The notes beneath the pieces were generated by a model that did not search any database, had not been told where the DNA came from, and saw only the letters and a list, made by a program, of their open reading frames with translations. From NCBI GenBank assembly GCA_029531795.1, contig JAPEIS010000001.1:2976001-3040000 (forward strand): a stretch of 64,000 nucleotides of DNA, given 5' to 3'. This DNA is from Sclerotinia nivalis (lineage: Eukaryota; Ascomycota; Leotiomycetes; Helotiales; Sclerotiniaceae). Positions within the stretch are counted from its first letter, which is position 1; the number at the start of each line of letters is the position of its first letter. Shown piece after piece: positions 54,421 through 64,000 of the stretch. Both the position numbers and the translations under genes were made by a program.

Positions 54421-56185
54421 ATGCATTCTTTGGTGGTGGAATCTGCGACTTGGTATTCGTTTGTGATAATAATTGTGGTCCTCAGATAGTATGTATTATC
54501 ACAAATTCGCAATAGAATGGATTTTATTGCAATGTGAAATCGATACCATCTTCACGCGCCAGAAGGAGTGGTGTCCCATTAGGATAAGACTAACAGCAAT
54601 TCCTACCCAGCATTTCAAGATGGGTACAACTCGGATCGATCAAGAATTATCAGCTCCAAGATTATCTCATGCTCGCTGTGTTTGTAAGTGATGTCTATTT
54701 CAAATTAGCATTCTCCTTTACCACGCACATAATCGATTGGGCCTTGGTTTCAACTTCCCTTATCATCCACATTTTCCAGAATCTGACATACATCATAGCT
54801 CTTCTATACCACGCTCGTTGTATTCACGAATATTGTATACGATTTCGACACGAATCTCATACTGCCATCTGATATTCCAAAGGTGCGTTATAATCGGCCA
54901 ATTTCCAAGCGGAGAACTGATAGAAGTTCAATAGCTCACTCCTGACTCTATTGCGTCGCGTATAAAAGGAAGCAAACTCGTGCTTGTGGTGGAACAGTCC
55001 ATGATCATGACCATCTGGGGTGGCAAAGCTTGTTTATTGTGCATGTATCTGAAGATGATGTATGGGCCCTTTTGCGTTATGCAATAACAATATTGACCTA
55101 AGAAACAGGGAAGGTATCAAACCTCACAATCTCATTGTGAAATTAGTAGCCGTGTACGTGGGTGCAAGCTTGGTGGTCATGGAAATTCTCTATTTTGGGG
55201 TATGGTGTCGACCATTCTCAAACTATTGGGCAGTTCCTACTCCAAATGGTTGGTTCAAAGACTTTGTTCTTGAAAGATAATAGACTGATGAAAATGACAG
55301 ACCAATGCTCAGCAGCAACTCATCACCTAATAGTTAATGCGACGTTTAACATCAGTTCAGATCTCATGATGTTGTTTATACCCATGCCGCTGGTTCTCAA
55401 AGCACAACTCCCCACATTGAAGTTCGTTTTTTGCCTTTTAAGGTCTTTGCTGGAGTCGTTTGAGCAACGTACTAATTGTAAAACAGGAAAGTTCTTCTGA
55501 TAAGCGTCTTCTCCCTAGGCATATTCGCTATTAGTTCTGCCGCAGCTAATAAATATCATTCTTTCGCACATCCCTTTGGAATAATGTGGACATATGTAAG
55601 TGAAGCTTTTTGTCAGATCCTGCATAATACTAACATCAGTGAATGAAGTGGTATATGAGAGAAGCATCAACTGTGATGATCATAACCAACATACCGATGT
55701 GTTGGCCGTTAGCGAGAAAACTATTCGGCTTTAGATCGTGGTCGGGATCCATAGAACGTACGAAATCGAAAAGCAAGATGACACCGAAGAAATACTTAAG
55801 CACTATTCTGACTGGCTCAAAATTTGGAAACAAAAAAGACATCTCAACATATAGAAGTGAAAGTAGAGAGGGGATATTTGATGGAAATGCAGGTACCTCG
55901 GGAAGATCAATAGGGTAAGTCCTTTTACGCTTTACTCTCAGCTCAGATGCCAACAGCTTCTACTCCGCGACGTAGTAGAAGATAGATAAACTAACTATTA
56001 ATGATAGGCTAGAAATATGGGAAAGCAGAGAAGTGAGTATACGCAATGAGGAAAAAAAATCTAAACAAGAGCGTATCAATAATACGACAACTGTCACCGT
56101 ATCAAGATCGATGGACAGTTTGAGTGAGCACTCGAAGAGCAATTTGGGATCAGAGAGTCGAGAATATATAGGCCATGCAGTATAA
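54421..56185 (+). CDS. Rhodopsin-like/PTH11-related seven-helix membrane protein
   Basis: Nine short exons (54421-54488, 54611-54683, 54799-54882, 54935-55059, 55109-55248, 55301-55421, 55487-55595, 55649-55914, 56008-56185) join to 387 residues with exact frame closure. The result reads as the fungal rhodopsin-domain integral membrane family: V-L-R-Y-I-S-R-W after helix 1, Q-D-Y-L-M-L-A-V-F-L-F-Y-T-T-L-V-V, G-S-K-L-V-L-V-V-E-Q, M-E-I-L-Y-F-G-V-W-C-R-P-F-S-N-Y-W-A-V-P, D-Q-C-S-A-A-T-H-H-L-I-V-N-A-T-F-N-I-S-S-D-L-M-M-L and W-Y-M-R-E-A-S-T-V-M-I-I-T-N-I-P-M-C-W. The cytosolic tail is Ser/Lys-rich (S-R-S-M-D-S-L-S-E-H-S-K). Function in this family is mostly unknown; some PTH11 relatives act as surface sensors. 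Boundaries of intron 4 and of the last intron are the least certain; without the last intron the protein would stop at 55918. Confidence 0.82.
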
Positions 56186-56682
56186 TTGCAATTGTGGTAT
56201 CGTGCTGTGTTAATGAAGTTAAAATAAAAATATTGACGAATATAAGGTTCTGATAGATTTGAAATCATATATTCCCATCTTTCCGCATGCATTATTTGAA
56301 ACTTGTGTTGGTGAGATGTCTTTGAGTTGGAATAAGGCGTTGGAAGGAGTTTTCCATGACTTGAGGTAGATTTGGTATTAGAGCCTCAATTATAAGGCAA
56401 CAAGATTCAATGTGGCACCGGGCCGGCTGGTTCCATTCATTCTTCATTCATATTCGTTTAACAGGGGTTTGACGTGACCCTGACGCGTTTGATTCCAGAC
56501 TTTGATAAATGTTTGCAGGTACAATTTCTCATTTTGCGACAGTTTAAAGAAAGAAAGTCCATCTCAACAAGAACACAATTATATGAATCCTATTTTCCTC
56601 TTTGATATCAGTATTGATCAATTCTTTAATTCACCTTTTTCAGCAATGCGCAATTGCTCAATTGATTTTCACACCATCTACA
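56186..56682. other. Intergenic with promoter of Acinus-like gene
   Basis: About 0.5 kb between the membrane-protein stop and the next start codon, both on the plus strand. No additional gene is seen. Confidence 0.5.
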
Positions 56683-58695
56683 ATGACTGATTGGAATAAG
56701 TTAAAGGTCGTTGACCTGAAAGCAGAGTTAAAGAAACGAGGTCTTCCACAGGCCGGTCTCAAACCTGCTCTAGTCGCTCGACTTACATCCGCAGAGAATG
56801 AAGATGGTTCGGAAAGTGATATGACCCTTCAGGATGATGCAACCAAAATAAATTTAGAATCTGCAACATCTCCAGATACAATCTCACCCACACAAACATC
56901 ATCTTTTGAGATTGGTACGGAACCCACAATTGAAAATGCAGAGGAATCACAAGCAAACCCGATCCCAGAAAGTAACGAAGTTCAACCATCACCTCTTGAA
57001 GTCACAGCAGAGCATCAAACGGAACTCGTCCTTGAGCCAGCCGCCGCATCTAAGGAACAGGCGATTGAACTGACTCCTGTTTCAGAGGGTGCGCAGCCTT
57101 TTTCAAATGACACAATAGAACAGGTTGAAATTCGACCTTCACAGCCTATAGATACAACCGAATCCTCTCTGCCTCCTTCGAAAGCTACATCTCAGTCACC
57201 CGAACAACCCGAGGGTGATCGTTCCGTTGAGCTTCCCGTTGAACCACGAGAGGCGATCGAAGACCGACTGAAGAGAAAACGCAGATCACAAAGTCCAGCT
57301 CCAACTTCTACAGATATTTCTCGAAAACGAGCTCGACCAAGTGACACTATTGAAGAAGTTGCGACTTCAAAGGAGGATGCAGAATGGGTGGAGAAACACA
57401 ATGCGGTTGATACAAGTGAAGTCAATGTTAAATCAAAGGAGGTGGCAATGAGTGATGATGGACCCATGGTTGTTGATGACTCCAAAGAAGAAGTAGTGGT
57501 TGAGCAGCCGATTTCGAATACGAATGAGGAAGAAGCCGATAAAATGGATATTGATGTCGAAAAAGCTCGACCAAACGCTGAAGCTGTGGCAACTTCACCG
57601 GGAGTTTCACGGCCACGCGATTCGAGATTCAAAAATCTATTCTCTTCTCCACAAAAGGCGAATGAAGATACAGAAATGGTACGTTATTCACAAGAGCCTG
57701 TGGAGGACGAATCATCATACAATCCAATTACTCCCGCAATTCATCCTGCTACGTCAGCTCTTTATATTCGCAACTTTGTCCGACCACTTCAAGAGCCTCG
57801 ACTTCATGATTATCTCACAACTCTTGCTACTCCACCTGGTAGCGAACCAGACCCAGATGTGATTTTACATTTCCACATCGATCGCGTTCGAACACACGCG
57901 CTCGTTCAATTCAAAACCCTCTCTGCCGCAGCAAGGGTACGTAGCGTAATGCATGATCGTGTCTGGCCCGATGAACCAAATCGTAAAGCATTATGGGTGG
58001 ATTTTATACCAGACGAAAAAGTTAAGGAATGGATCGATCAAGAACAAGCGTCCGGCCCTGGACGAAATATACAAAAGTGGGAGGTAGTCTACGAGGAAAT
58101 TGAAAATGATGGAGATCGTCAAGTTACTGCTGTGTTGCAGGAATCTACAGGGGAATCTCAAACAATGTCTGCGAGAAAGCAATCAATTCCGGTCTCTGCG
58201 CCGACAGGGCCGTCAAGGGGTATTGAAGGAGCACCATCTGGACCTAGAAGCCTCGCCGGCCCAAGAACCGCACCAACGCGAAATTTGTCGGAGCTTTTCA
58301 AATCTACTACGACACAACCGACGCTGTACTGGCAACCAGCATCAGAGGATTTGGTCAATAAACGACTAGATGCAATTGCAGATATCACCACCAAAGACAT
58401 TGAACGCCATACTGGACCAGATATCAATAGATATACATTTGAGGATGGAGATAGATTTGTTGATCGTGGAAAAGAAATATTTCCAGGCATCAGACCTCCA
58501 CCAGGTCATCGGGGACCAGGAAATCAGCGTCCAGGGCGATATTCAGGTAGAGGCGGTGGTGGTGGTGGTGGTGGTGGTGGTGGTGGTGGTGGTGGATATG
58601 GAAGTAGGGGAGGTGATAGGGGTTACGATAGAGGAGTCGACAGAGTATATGACAGCTACAGAGGACCACCTCGAGATCGAGATAGGCGTCGCTGA
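56683..58695 (+). CDS. Acinus-like nuclear protein: SAP domain, RRM-like domain and RSB motif
   Basis: Intronless, 670 residues. The N-terminus (W-N-K-L-K-V-V-D-L-K-A-E-L-K-K-R-G-L-P-Q-A-G-L-K-P-A-L-V-A-R-L, residues 3 to about 33) is a SAP DNA-binding helix-turn-helix. A Glu/Ser/Pro-rich disordered middle includes a basic patch K-R-K-R-R-S. Around 360-450 is an RRM-like fold (S-A-L-Y-I-R-N-F-V-R-P-L and T-H-A-L-V-Q-F-K-T-L-S-A-A). Near 525-560, L-S-E-L-F-K-S-T and P-T-L-Y-W-Q-P match the RNPS1-SAP18-binding motif of Acinus, the scaffold of the ASAP complex that joins splicing and exon-junction complexes. The C-terminus is Arg/Gly-rich with a 14-Gly run. The start at 56683 was chosen because the SAP domain begins right after it; an in-frame ATG at 56602 would add 27 unlikely residues. 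Confidence 0.88.
   Translation: MTDWNKLKVVDLKAELKKRGLPQAGLKPALVARLTSAENEDGSESDMTLQDDATKINLESATSPDTISPTQTSSFEIGTEPTIENAEESQANPIPESNEVQPSPLEVTAEHQTELVLEPAAASKEQAIELTPVSEGAQPFSNDTIEQVEIRPSQPIDTTESSLPPSKATSQSPEQPEGDRSVELPVEPREAIEDRLKRKRRSQSPAPTSTDISRKRARPSDTIEEVATSKEDAEWVEKHNAVDTSEVNVKSKEVAMSDDGPMVVDDSKEEVVVEQPISNTNEEEADKMDIDVEKARPNAEAVATSPGVSRPRDSRFKNLFSSPQKANEDTEMVRYSQEPVEDESSYNPITPAIHPATSALYIRNFVRPLQEPRLHDYLTTLATPPGSEPDPDVILHFHIDRVRTHALVQFKTLSAAARVRSVMHDRVWPDEPNRKALWVDFIPDEKVKEWIDQEQASGPGRNIQKWEVVYEEIENDGDRQVTAVLQESTGESQTMSARKQSIPVSAPTGPSRGIEGAPSGPRSLAGPRTAPTRNLSELFKSTTTQPTLYWQPASEDLVNKRLDAIADITTKDIERHTGPDINRYTFEDGDRFVDRGKEIFPGIRPPPGHRGPGNQRPGRYSGRGGGGGGGGGGGGGGGYGSRGGDRGYDRGVDRVYDSYRGPPRDRDRRR
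58552..58596 (+). repeat. GGT trinucleotide microsatellite coding for polyglycine
   Basis: A near-pure run of GGT codons inside the Acinus-like gene, encoding about 14 Gly in an Arg/Gly-rich tail. Its length is likely to vary between strains. Confidence 0.95.
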
Positions 58696-60054
58696 GAAGC
58701 AAAGAGAAGCAGGATTTTAATATGCGAAGTTCTTTTATACATAACCAGAAGGTTTGGTGAAAGATGAAAAGCCTAATTAATGACGGTCGAATTGTAAGAT
58801 GATTTGATTGTAGTGATAGAAGATATATGAAGCAACTCTCAAAATGGTTAGTTAGATACTTGAGATGATCCCATGATTGTATTCGTACATATGTTCAAGT
58901 ATTTTCCATCTGGTGTACGGAGTATCAATATTGCTCAGACAGACAATCAATTCGATAATTCGCATGACCTAACTGGCTGTACAACCCAAGCCAGCCCTGG
59001 ATGTTTTTCTCCCCACCAGCCACATAGCGGGGTTTTATTTTTCTCTCTCTCAGCCCCTGATTTTCTTTACAGAGTAAAGCTCAGCGAACAGATGGGTCAT
59101 GCTACATGCACCAAGATAAAGCTTTGCAAATTTTCTCGGGGCTGCATATTGGTATTCTATGGACTTCGACTTGGCATTGGAGTGTGTATGAGATATGAGA
59201 GTGTGTATGAGAGTGTGTGTATGAGAGTGTGTATGAGAGTGTGTAATTGTATCTCTTTGCGTAATCGGATAGATGGTCATTTTATTTATGACATGGCTTC
59301 TCTCGATTATAACGATGATTGGTCTCAGCTCATGTCTTATTGAGGGAAGCACAGCAGAAATTTTGTAGTTAATGATCAATTAACTGCCTACTTGTTGCAA
59401 TTGATGATTGATATTCATGCAAGCTCTATCGGTATAAATGGGAACTTGGAAGCTGCTTTTACCATCCACCGTACTGGATCTACGCCCTATGATTGACGAA
59501 ATCCACTCTAGATGAGAAGGGAGATAAGATGTGAGTGATAATTGATATTTATAATTTAATTGGTCAGATTTATAAAAGGAGTGAGAAATCGAATTGTGTT
59601 TTAAGGAAGCGTTTAATGCTCTTCATTGGTTCTTTTGGTACTTTTTAACTTTAATTACCTATTTGAATATCATCATTAGTCCCCCGGCCGTCATCGGCTT
59701 TCTTTTTTCCTTCCAAGCTTCTCTTCATCATCATTCGCTTAATTTTTTCTTTTCTGATGAGGAATCCCCAGTGGTCCCCTACGATGACCTTACAGAATTG
59801 ACCAATCAAATAATTCCAACACAATATTAGCTTTACCTTTAAGAACAAAGCGGCATTCAACCTTTTCCTACTTGAATCTTTTTTCTCTTGTACTGCACCA
59901 TGATACCCATCACTCTGTCACACCAAATAACACCAAATATACTCCACAATTTTTACTTCCCACTTCAATAAACTGCTTCTAAACAATTGCAACTTACTTC
60001 TTCAAAACTTCTTCATCTATTGATCTATCAAATACGAATAGAAAAGTCGCGCGT
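58696..60054. other. Intergenic: Acinus-like 3' region and cpa1 promoter
   Basis: About 1.35 kb with no supported gene. The open frame at 58873-59343 covers a microsatellite and has no motif. The last 300 bp before 60055 are T/C-rich with scattered CAATA/CACCAAAT stretches and form the cpa1 promoter and 5' leader. Confidence 0.5.
59181..59244. repeat. GAGAGTGTGTAT-type microsatellite
   Basis: Imperfect head-to-tail copies of a 12 to 14 bp unit (ATGAGAGTGTGT) in the intergenic region between the Acinus-like gene and cpa1. Confidence 0.85.
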
Positions 60055-60397
60055 ATGAGTGGTCGCTCGTCAGTTTTTACTTCCCAGGTATGTTCTCTTC
60101 CTGTGTCTATGATGATGATGATGAGTTGAATATCAAAAATCCTCAATTCCCTTCTTTGGGTTCAAAGTTGGAGCCAAATCCTCTACTATCCATTCCAAAA
60201 GGAGGGATGAGTCTTCATCGAGCAAAACATCTATATCAATCTCACAATCTAGAAGCGTTTTCACTAACATGTTCTCGTAGGATTATATCTCAGGTTCGCA
60301 CACAACCCTATTCATGACCTCTCCAACGATTCCTTTGCACCACCGAAATTTTAACACTCTTGTTATAGATCACATCTGGAAAGCTTCAGTCAACTGA
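60055..60397 (+). promoter_or_regulatory. Arginine attenuator peptide (AAP) uORF of cpa1, split over three exons
   Basis: The upstream frame assembles from 60055-60087, 60281-60293 and 60369-60397 into exactly 24 codons plus stop. The parts read M-S-G-R-S-S-V-F-T-S-Q, then D-Y-I-S, then D-H-I-W-K-A-S-V-N. This matches the fungal AAP consensus in length, in the V-F-T-S-Q-D-Y core and in the arrest-essential Asp12. Established knowledge for the family: at high arginine the nascent AAP stalls the ribosome at the uORF stop, blocking access to the main start and promoting nonsense-mediated decay. The uORF stop is 57 nt before the cpa1 ATG in the spliced leader. The introns are 193 bp (60088-60280) and 75 bp (60294-60368). 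The second codon intron has a weak GTTCGC donor and, if kept, stays open and in frame. Confidence 0.92.
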
Positions 60398-60454
60398 AAT
60401 AGCTTTCTCAAACTTACCGCCTACTAAATTTTATCAATTCAAACAACCACAATC

Positions 60455-61930
60455 ATGTTCTCTCGATTCGTAAAGCCCGCAGCTTTTAAGCCAACAGGCT
60501 ATGGTATCCAAAGGATTGCACAACAAACTCGATTCCTAGCTACAGTCGAAGGAAGTGCTGGTCGTGCCATGCCATATACCCGTCCTCGTGCTACCCCTAT
60601 CTCTCATGATCGGGCTACATTCACAATTAGGGTACGTTATGTTGGTTGGTGTATGGAGAAAGATTTGGGCTAAATTTTTGATAGGATGGCCCGGTCTTCC
60701 ATGGCAAATCTTTTGGTGCCAAATCCAATATTTCTGGTGAAGCCGTTTTCACTACCTCCCTTGTTGGTTACCCCGAATCCATGACCGATCCTTCTTATCG
60801 TGGACAAATTCTTGTTTTCACTCAACCTTTGATCGGAAACTATGGTGTTCCATCATCTGCTAGAGATGAGCACGGACTCTTGAAATACTTTGAGTCACCA
60901 AACATTCAGTGTGTTGGTGTGGTTGTTGCAGATTATGCTGAGAAGTATAGTCACTGGACCGCTGTGGAGAGTTTGAGTGATTGGTGTGCTCGTGAGGGTG
61001 TACCAGCTATTTCTGGTGTTGATACCAGAGCTATTGTCACCTACTTGAGAGAGGAAGGTTCTTCTTTGGCTCGAATTACCATTGGTGAAGAATATGATGC
61101 CGATCAAGATGAGGCTTTCGTTGATCCTGAACAAATCAACTTGGTCAAGAAAGTTAGCACCAAGGCCCCATTCCATGTTAGCTCTGCTCATGGAGATATG
61201 CATGTTGCAGTTATCGATTGTGGTGTTAAGGAGAATATTTTGAGAAGTTTGGTCAGTCGTGGAGCAAGCGTCACTGTCTTCCCTTACGATTTCCCAATTC
61301 ACAAGGTCGCCCATCATTTTGATGGTGTTTTCATCTCTAACGGACCTGGTGACCCAACTCATTGTCAAGAGACTGTCTACCATTTGGCTAGATTGATGGA
61401 GTCTTCTCAACTTCCAGTCTTTGGTATTTGCCTTGGACATCAATTGCTTGCTCTTGCAGCTGGTGCTCGTACCATCAAACTCAAGTACGGAAACCGTGCC
61501 CACAACATTCCAGCTCTTGATTTGACCACTGGTCAATGCCACATCACCAGTCAAAATCACGGTTATGCTGTTGATATGACTACCCTTCCATCCGAATTCA
61601 AAGAATACTTTGTCAATTTGAATGATGGATCCAACGAAGGTAAATATTGTTGAAGTCGCTTGTTATAATCTTAACTAACATACCATAGGAATGATTCACA
61701 AGACCCGTCCAATCTTCTCCACACAATTCCATCCTGAGGCTAAGGGAGGGCCAATGGATTCCTCATACCTCTTCGATATGTACATTGAGAATGTTCAAAG
61801 TTACAAGAAGAACCAAGCTGTCTACCCAGCTGGCAAGGACAACAGACCAAATCCTCTTCTCGTAGATATCTTGTCGAAGGAGCGTGTTGGTGTTGCTCCA
61901 CCTCAACAAGCTGTTGCTGCCGCCGCTTAA
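60455..61930 (+). CDS. cpa1: Arginine-specific carbamoyl phosphate synthase, small (glutaminase) subunit, mitochondrial
   Basis: This subunit hydrolyses glutamine and passes ammonia to the large subunit to make carbamoyl phosphate for arginine synthesis. Three exons (60455-60631, 60685-61639, 61689-61930) give 457 residues. The first 45 or so are basic and hydroxylated ([14 protein letters not shown]), a mitochondrial presequence. The CPSase_sm domain starts at [12 protein letters not shown]. The class I amidotransferase domain has F-I-S-N-G-P-G-D-P, the nucleophile in G-I-C-L-G-H-Q (Cys308), and the His-Glu pair in T-Q-F-H-P-E-A. The combination of presequence and AAP uORF identifies the arginine-specific (cpa1/arg-2) rather than the pyrimidine enzyme. 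Confidence 0.96.
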
Positions 61931-62626
61931 GCTTAGGCTTAGGGGGAAATGTGATTACTGGGATTTTATGGAGTGTGGGATCTGGGATTGATTTTCAATG
62001 GCATCATTAGTTTGTTAAAACTTGATAGGATTTTCTTGGAAGTTCATATGCGTAGTGATACCAAGTTATTCAATGGAATTGGACTTGACTGCGAGTTGAC
62101 GTATATCACGACCTGATGCTTCGAGATACATGTGATTGTGAATGCAAGTGGTAGTCAAGATCATTCTCAAACTTATTCTTCTCTATAATTCTTTCTATAT
62201 ATCTTTGAATTCCTCACTCGCTTCCATGCGAAGTCTTGTTTCTCTTATTCTGGAGCATCTCATTCATTCTTTAATCTCGCTGTCAATGTTCAGTAAGTTC
62301 TTCAATGTTGCTCTGTAATTGAAGGTCAAAAACTGTGATACGAAGATGAGGCGCGATTGACAAGATTGATTCCAAGCCAATATACGGGGGTACAGCTAAC
62401 TGTCGTACTCCTACTACGATGCATTCCCGACCCCGCTTTTGGGTTTCCATTTGATTGGCTGGAGGTCTGTTTGCCATTTTCATTCCAAGATGAAAATAAC
62501 TAATAACTTAAGAGAAGGAAAGTCTAGCTTACCCTTCAATCTTTTCTCTTTTCTCATTTCCTTTCTTTCAAATTCCTCCATGTTCTCTGTACCACGCTGT
62601 CAACTCCAAGCATACATATCTTCTCT
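61931..62626. other. Intergenic, 3' of cpa1
   Basis: About 0.7 kb of cpa1 3' region and upstream sequence of the next, uncertain gene. Nothing further is recognised. Confidence 0.5.
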
Positions 62627-63468
62627 ATGTCGGCGTCACACTCACAATCCACAGGTGGGGAACAGCCTCAGGATATTAGTAGTCAAATATCAGATGAACA
62701 CCAAAGCAGAATCAAAATTTTTACGAAAACTATTGCAGGCCTTTCCGAAAGCTTTTTACCCCTCAGCCCAAAAGAGAGAGATGAGCACCGTCGATTGTAC
62801 AAAGATGCTTGTCTCCGAATTATCGATTATTATCGCAACGGCAATGAGCTTCCGGCGGCTGGCAAATGTGTCTTTACTATCACTGGCCATGATGGTGTTT
62901 GGCGGGATACTGTAATTGAAATGATGAAAATAGCGAGAAGGCTGAAAGGCTTTCCGGTATCGGATGCATGTCTCTTTTTATACACTTTTGTTGCCAGTGA
63001 TAATAAGCTAATTCTAATTATAGCATTTTGCGTTTCAAGCCTGCCATAATATAGACACGGGCATCTCGAAAGAAATGGGCAGAGGCTACGCGAGCTGACC
63101 CTGTTGTTCGAATGGCTCGGGGTGCGAGTTCATGTTGAGTTGAGTGGTAACTTACATTCAGGAAGCGTCCCAGGTCATCTTGTACTTAAATTCGATATCC
63201 AAGAGTCCAACGTTAACAGGAAGAACAGATTGGAGCCCAATTCCGATTACCAAGTGATATGAACGGAGATGATAAAATGATACCGTGGTGTACATTTGTT
63301 GATATCAATGAGGATTCCGGATCAAATGTACAGACTATTACTTCAGAGATATGGAAGTATCTGAATATTCATGGTATTTTTGCACCTCAGACTAATGTCC
63401 TTTTAGCCGATGGTTCTGTAGTCGAGGCACTAGCACCAGTAGTAGGCAGAGCTGCGAATTATGGATAG
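62627..63468 (+). CDS. Hypothetical protein, gene model unresolved (possibly broken)
   Basis: Three protein-like stretches follow one another. First, from 62627: M-S-A-S-H-S-Q-S with a helical region through G-K-C-V-F-T-I-T-G-H-D-G-V-W-R-D. Second, about 63058-63261: G-H-L-E-R-N-G-Q-R-L-R-E-L-T-L-L-F-E-W-L-G-V-R-V-H-V, ending in TGA. Third, from 63259: M-N-G-D-D-K-M-I-P-W-C-T-F-V-D-I to 63468. An intron between the first and second is plausible (donor after residue 110 or so, acceptor ATAG before 63058) but its phase does not close. The second and third overlap in different frames, which looks like a one-base shift. I do not recognise the family. It may be a real gene with misread introns or a pseudogene. 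Confidence 0.35.
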
Positions 63469-64000
63469 AGTCTGTACACACTCAAATATTTAGGGGAACA
63501 GGTTCGTTTCCTCAGTCATGTATTCCAAGGTTGTCAGAGAGAACTATTCGCTTCTCACAGGTGAGGTGAGGTTATGCGAAAGGAGGTCTATCTTCATCGG
63601 TGTTGCTCCATTTACTACCGATGTCTTTACAACCAAAACCAAAATTAAAACTGCTCTTTTTAAGTTATGGAGTATGAAGCTTGAGAATACTATCTGTTTT
63701 TTATCAAGTCATTGGAGGAGAGTACGAACTTTGTATTTGTTTGTTTGTTGAACGTTGGGTTTAGTTTCTTTGGATAGTTTTTTGGATGACGGCTGATGGA
63801 ATGATTTAGTTTTTCTTTGATGAGATAACCAAGCTCCATTAGAGGGTACCGAAGCAGAGATCAATTCCTCCTACTTGCATATGCATTTCTATCCTCTTCT
63901 CAGAAGTGCAACGGTCCAAAAATTCTTAGTTGGCTATGAGTTGGTGGATGGTTAATGAAGAGACTGATGGTTTTTTTTGGGGATATTAATATTGATATTG
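63469..64000. other. Right window edge, no gene seen
   Basis: About 0.5 kb with one motif-free open frame (63518-63751). Nothing can be supported. Confidence 0.5.

Noticed and set aside
58873..59343. 156-codon open frame downstream of the Acinus-like gene
   Set aside because: Much of it is a GAGAGTGTGTAT microsatellite; no motif, no splice partners.
60090..60317. 75-codon open frame in the cpa1 leader
   Set aside because: It lies mostly in the introns of the split AAP uORF; the AAP reading explains the conserved parts.
1..64000. tRNA genes, rRNA and CRISPR arrays
   Set aside because: Looked for B-box-like GGTTCGAATCC strings on both strands and regular spacer arrays; no convincing candidate. 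A covariance-model search would be decisive.

Overview
This is a filamentous ascomycete nuclear window. Genes are interrupted by short GT-AG introns (about 45 to 190 bp), intergenic DNA is AT-rich, and the content is typical of Pezizomycotina: secreted plant cell wall hydrolases, a long GPI-anchored Ser/Pro/Gly repeat protein, a PTH11/rhodopsin-like membrane protein, a Ste6-type pheromone exporter and an arginine-attenuator uORF. Gene content and codon style suggest a Leotiomycete, perhaps a Sclerotiniaceae plant pathogen. That placement is inference; no species marker is present. All exon boundaries were read by eye and checked only for frame closure and family continuity.

Layout. 1-12.8 kb: 5' part of a secreted GH92 alpha-mannosidase (minus), a full ABC exporter of the Ste6 type (minus), and a membrane-anchored neutral ceramidase (plus). 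12.9-14.3 kb: HGH1, convergent with the ceramidase. 14.9-19.3 kb: a head-to-head pair of wall-degrading enzymes, a GH28 exo-polygalacturonase (minus) and a GH43 beta-xylosidase/arabinosidase (plus), with an 834 bp shared upstream region. A solo LTR with a perfect 5 bp target duplication sits 19 bp after the GH43 stop, followed by a CpG-rich tandem repeat. 20-22 kb: MFS sugar porter. 22.9-31.4 kb: housekeeping RNA genes: a Cid1-type nucleotidyltransferase with a very large insertion in its catalytic domain, the TFIIF alpha subunit (RAP74) and the splicing factor BUD13. 32.9-38.5 kb: an 1,844-residue repetitive cell-surface protein.

38.5-51 kb is an accessory island. It holds nested transposon remnants (a Tc1/mariner-like terminal inverted repeat pair with TA duplication, a solo LTR inside it, and an interleaved second inverted repeat), a decayed UPF1-like helicase, a small Cys-rich protein, an amidoligase-family protein, a protein with a Helo-like N-terminus, and a dispersed repeat found at both ends.

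51-64 kb returns to conserved genes: ETF beta subunit, a nine-exon rhodopsin-like membrane protein, an Acinus-like SAP/RRM protein, and cpa1 (arginine-specific carbamoyl phosphate synthase small subunit). The cpa1 leader carries the 24-codon arginine attenuator peptide, split over three exons. The last kilobase holds an unresolved hypothetical gene.

No bacterial-type operons, CRISPR arrays, rRNA or convincing tRNA genes were seen. The most interesting items are the split attenuator peptide, whose second intron is in frame and stop-free, the nested mobile elements next to the helicase pseudogene, and the catalytic-domain insertion in the Cid1-like enzyme.
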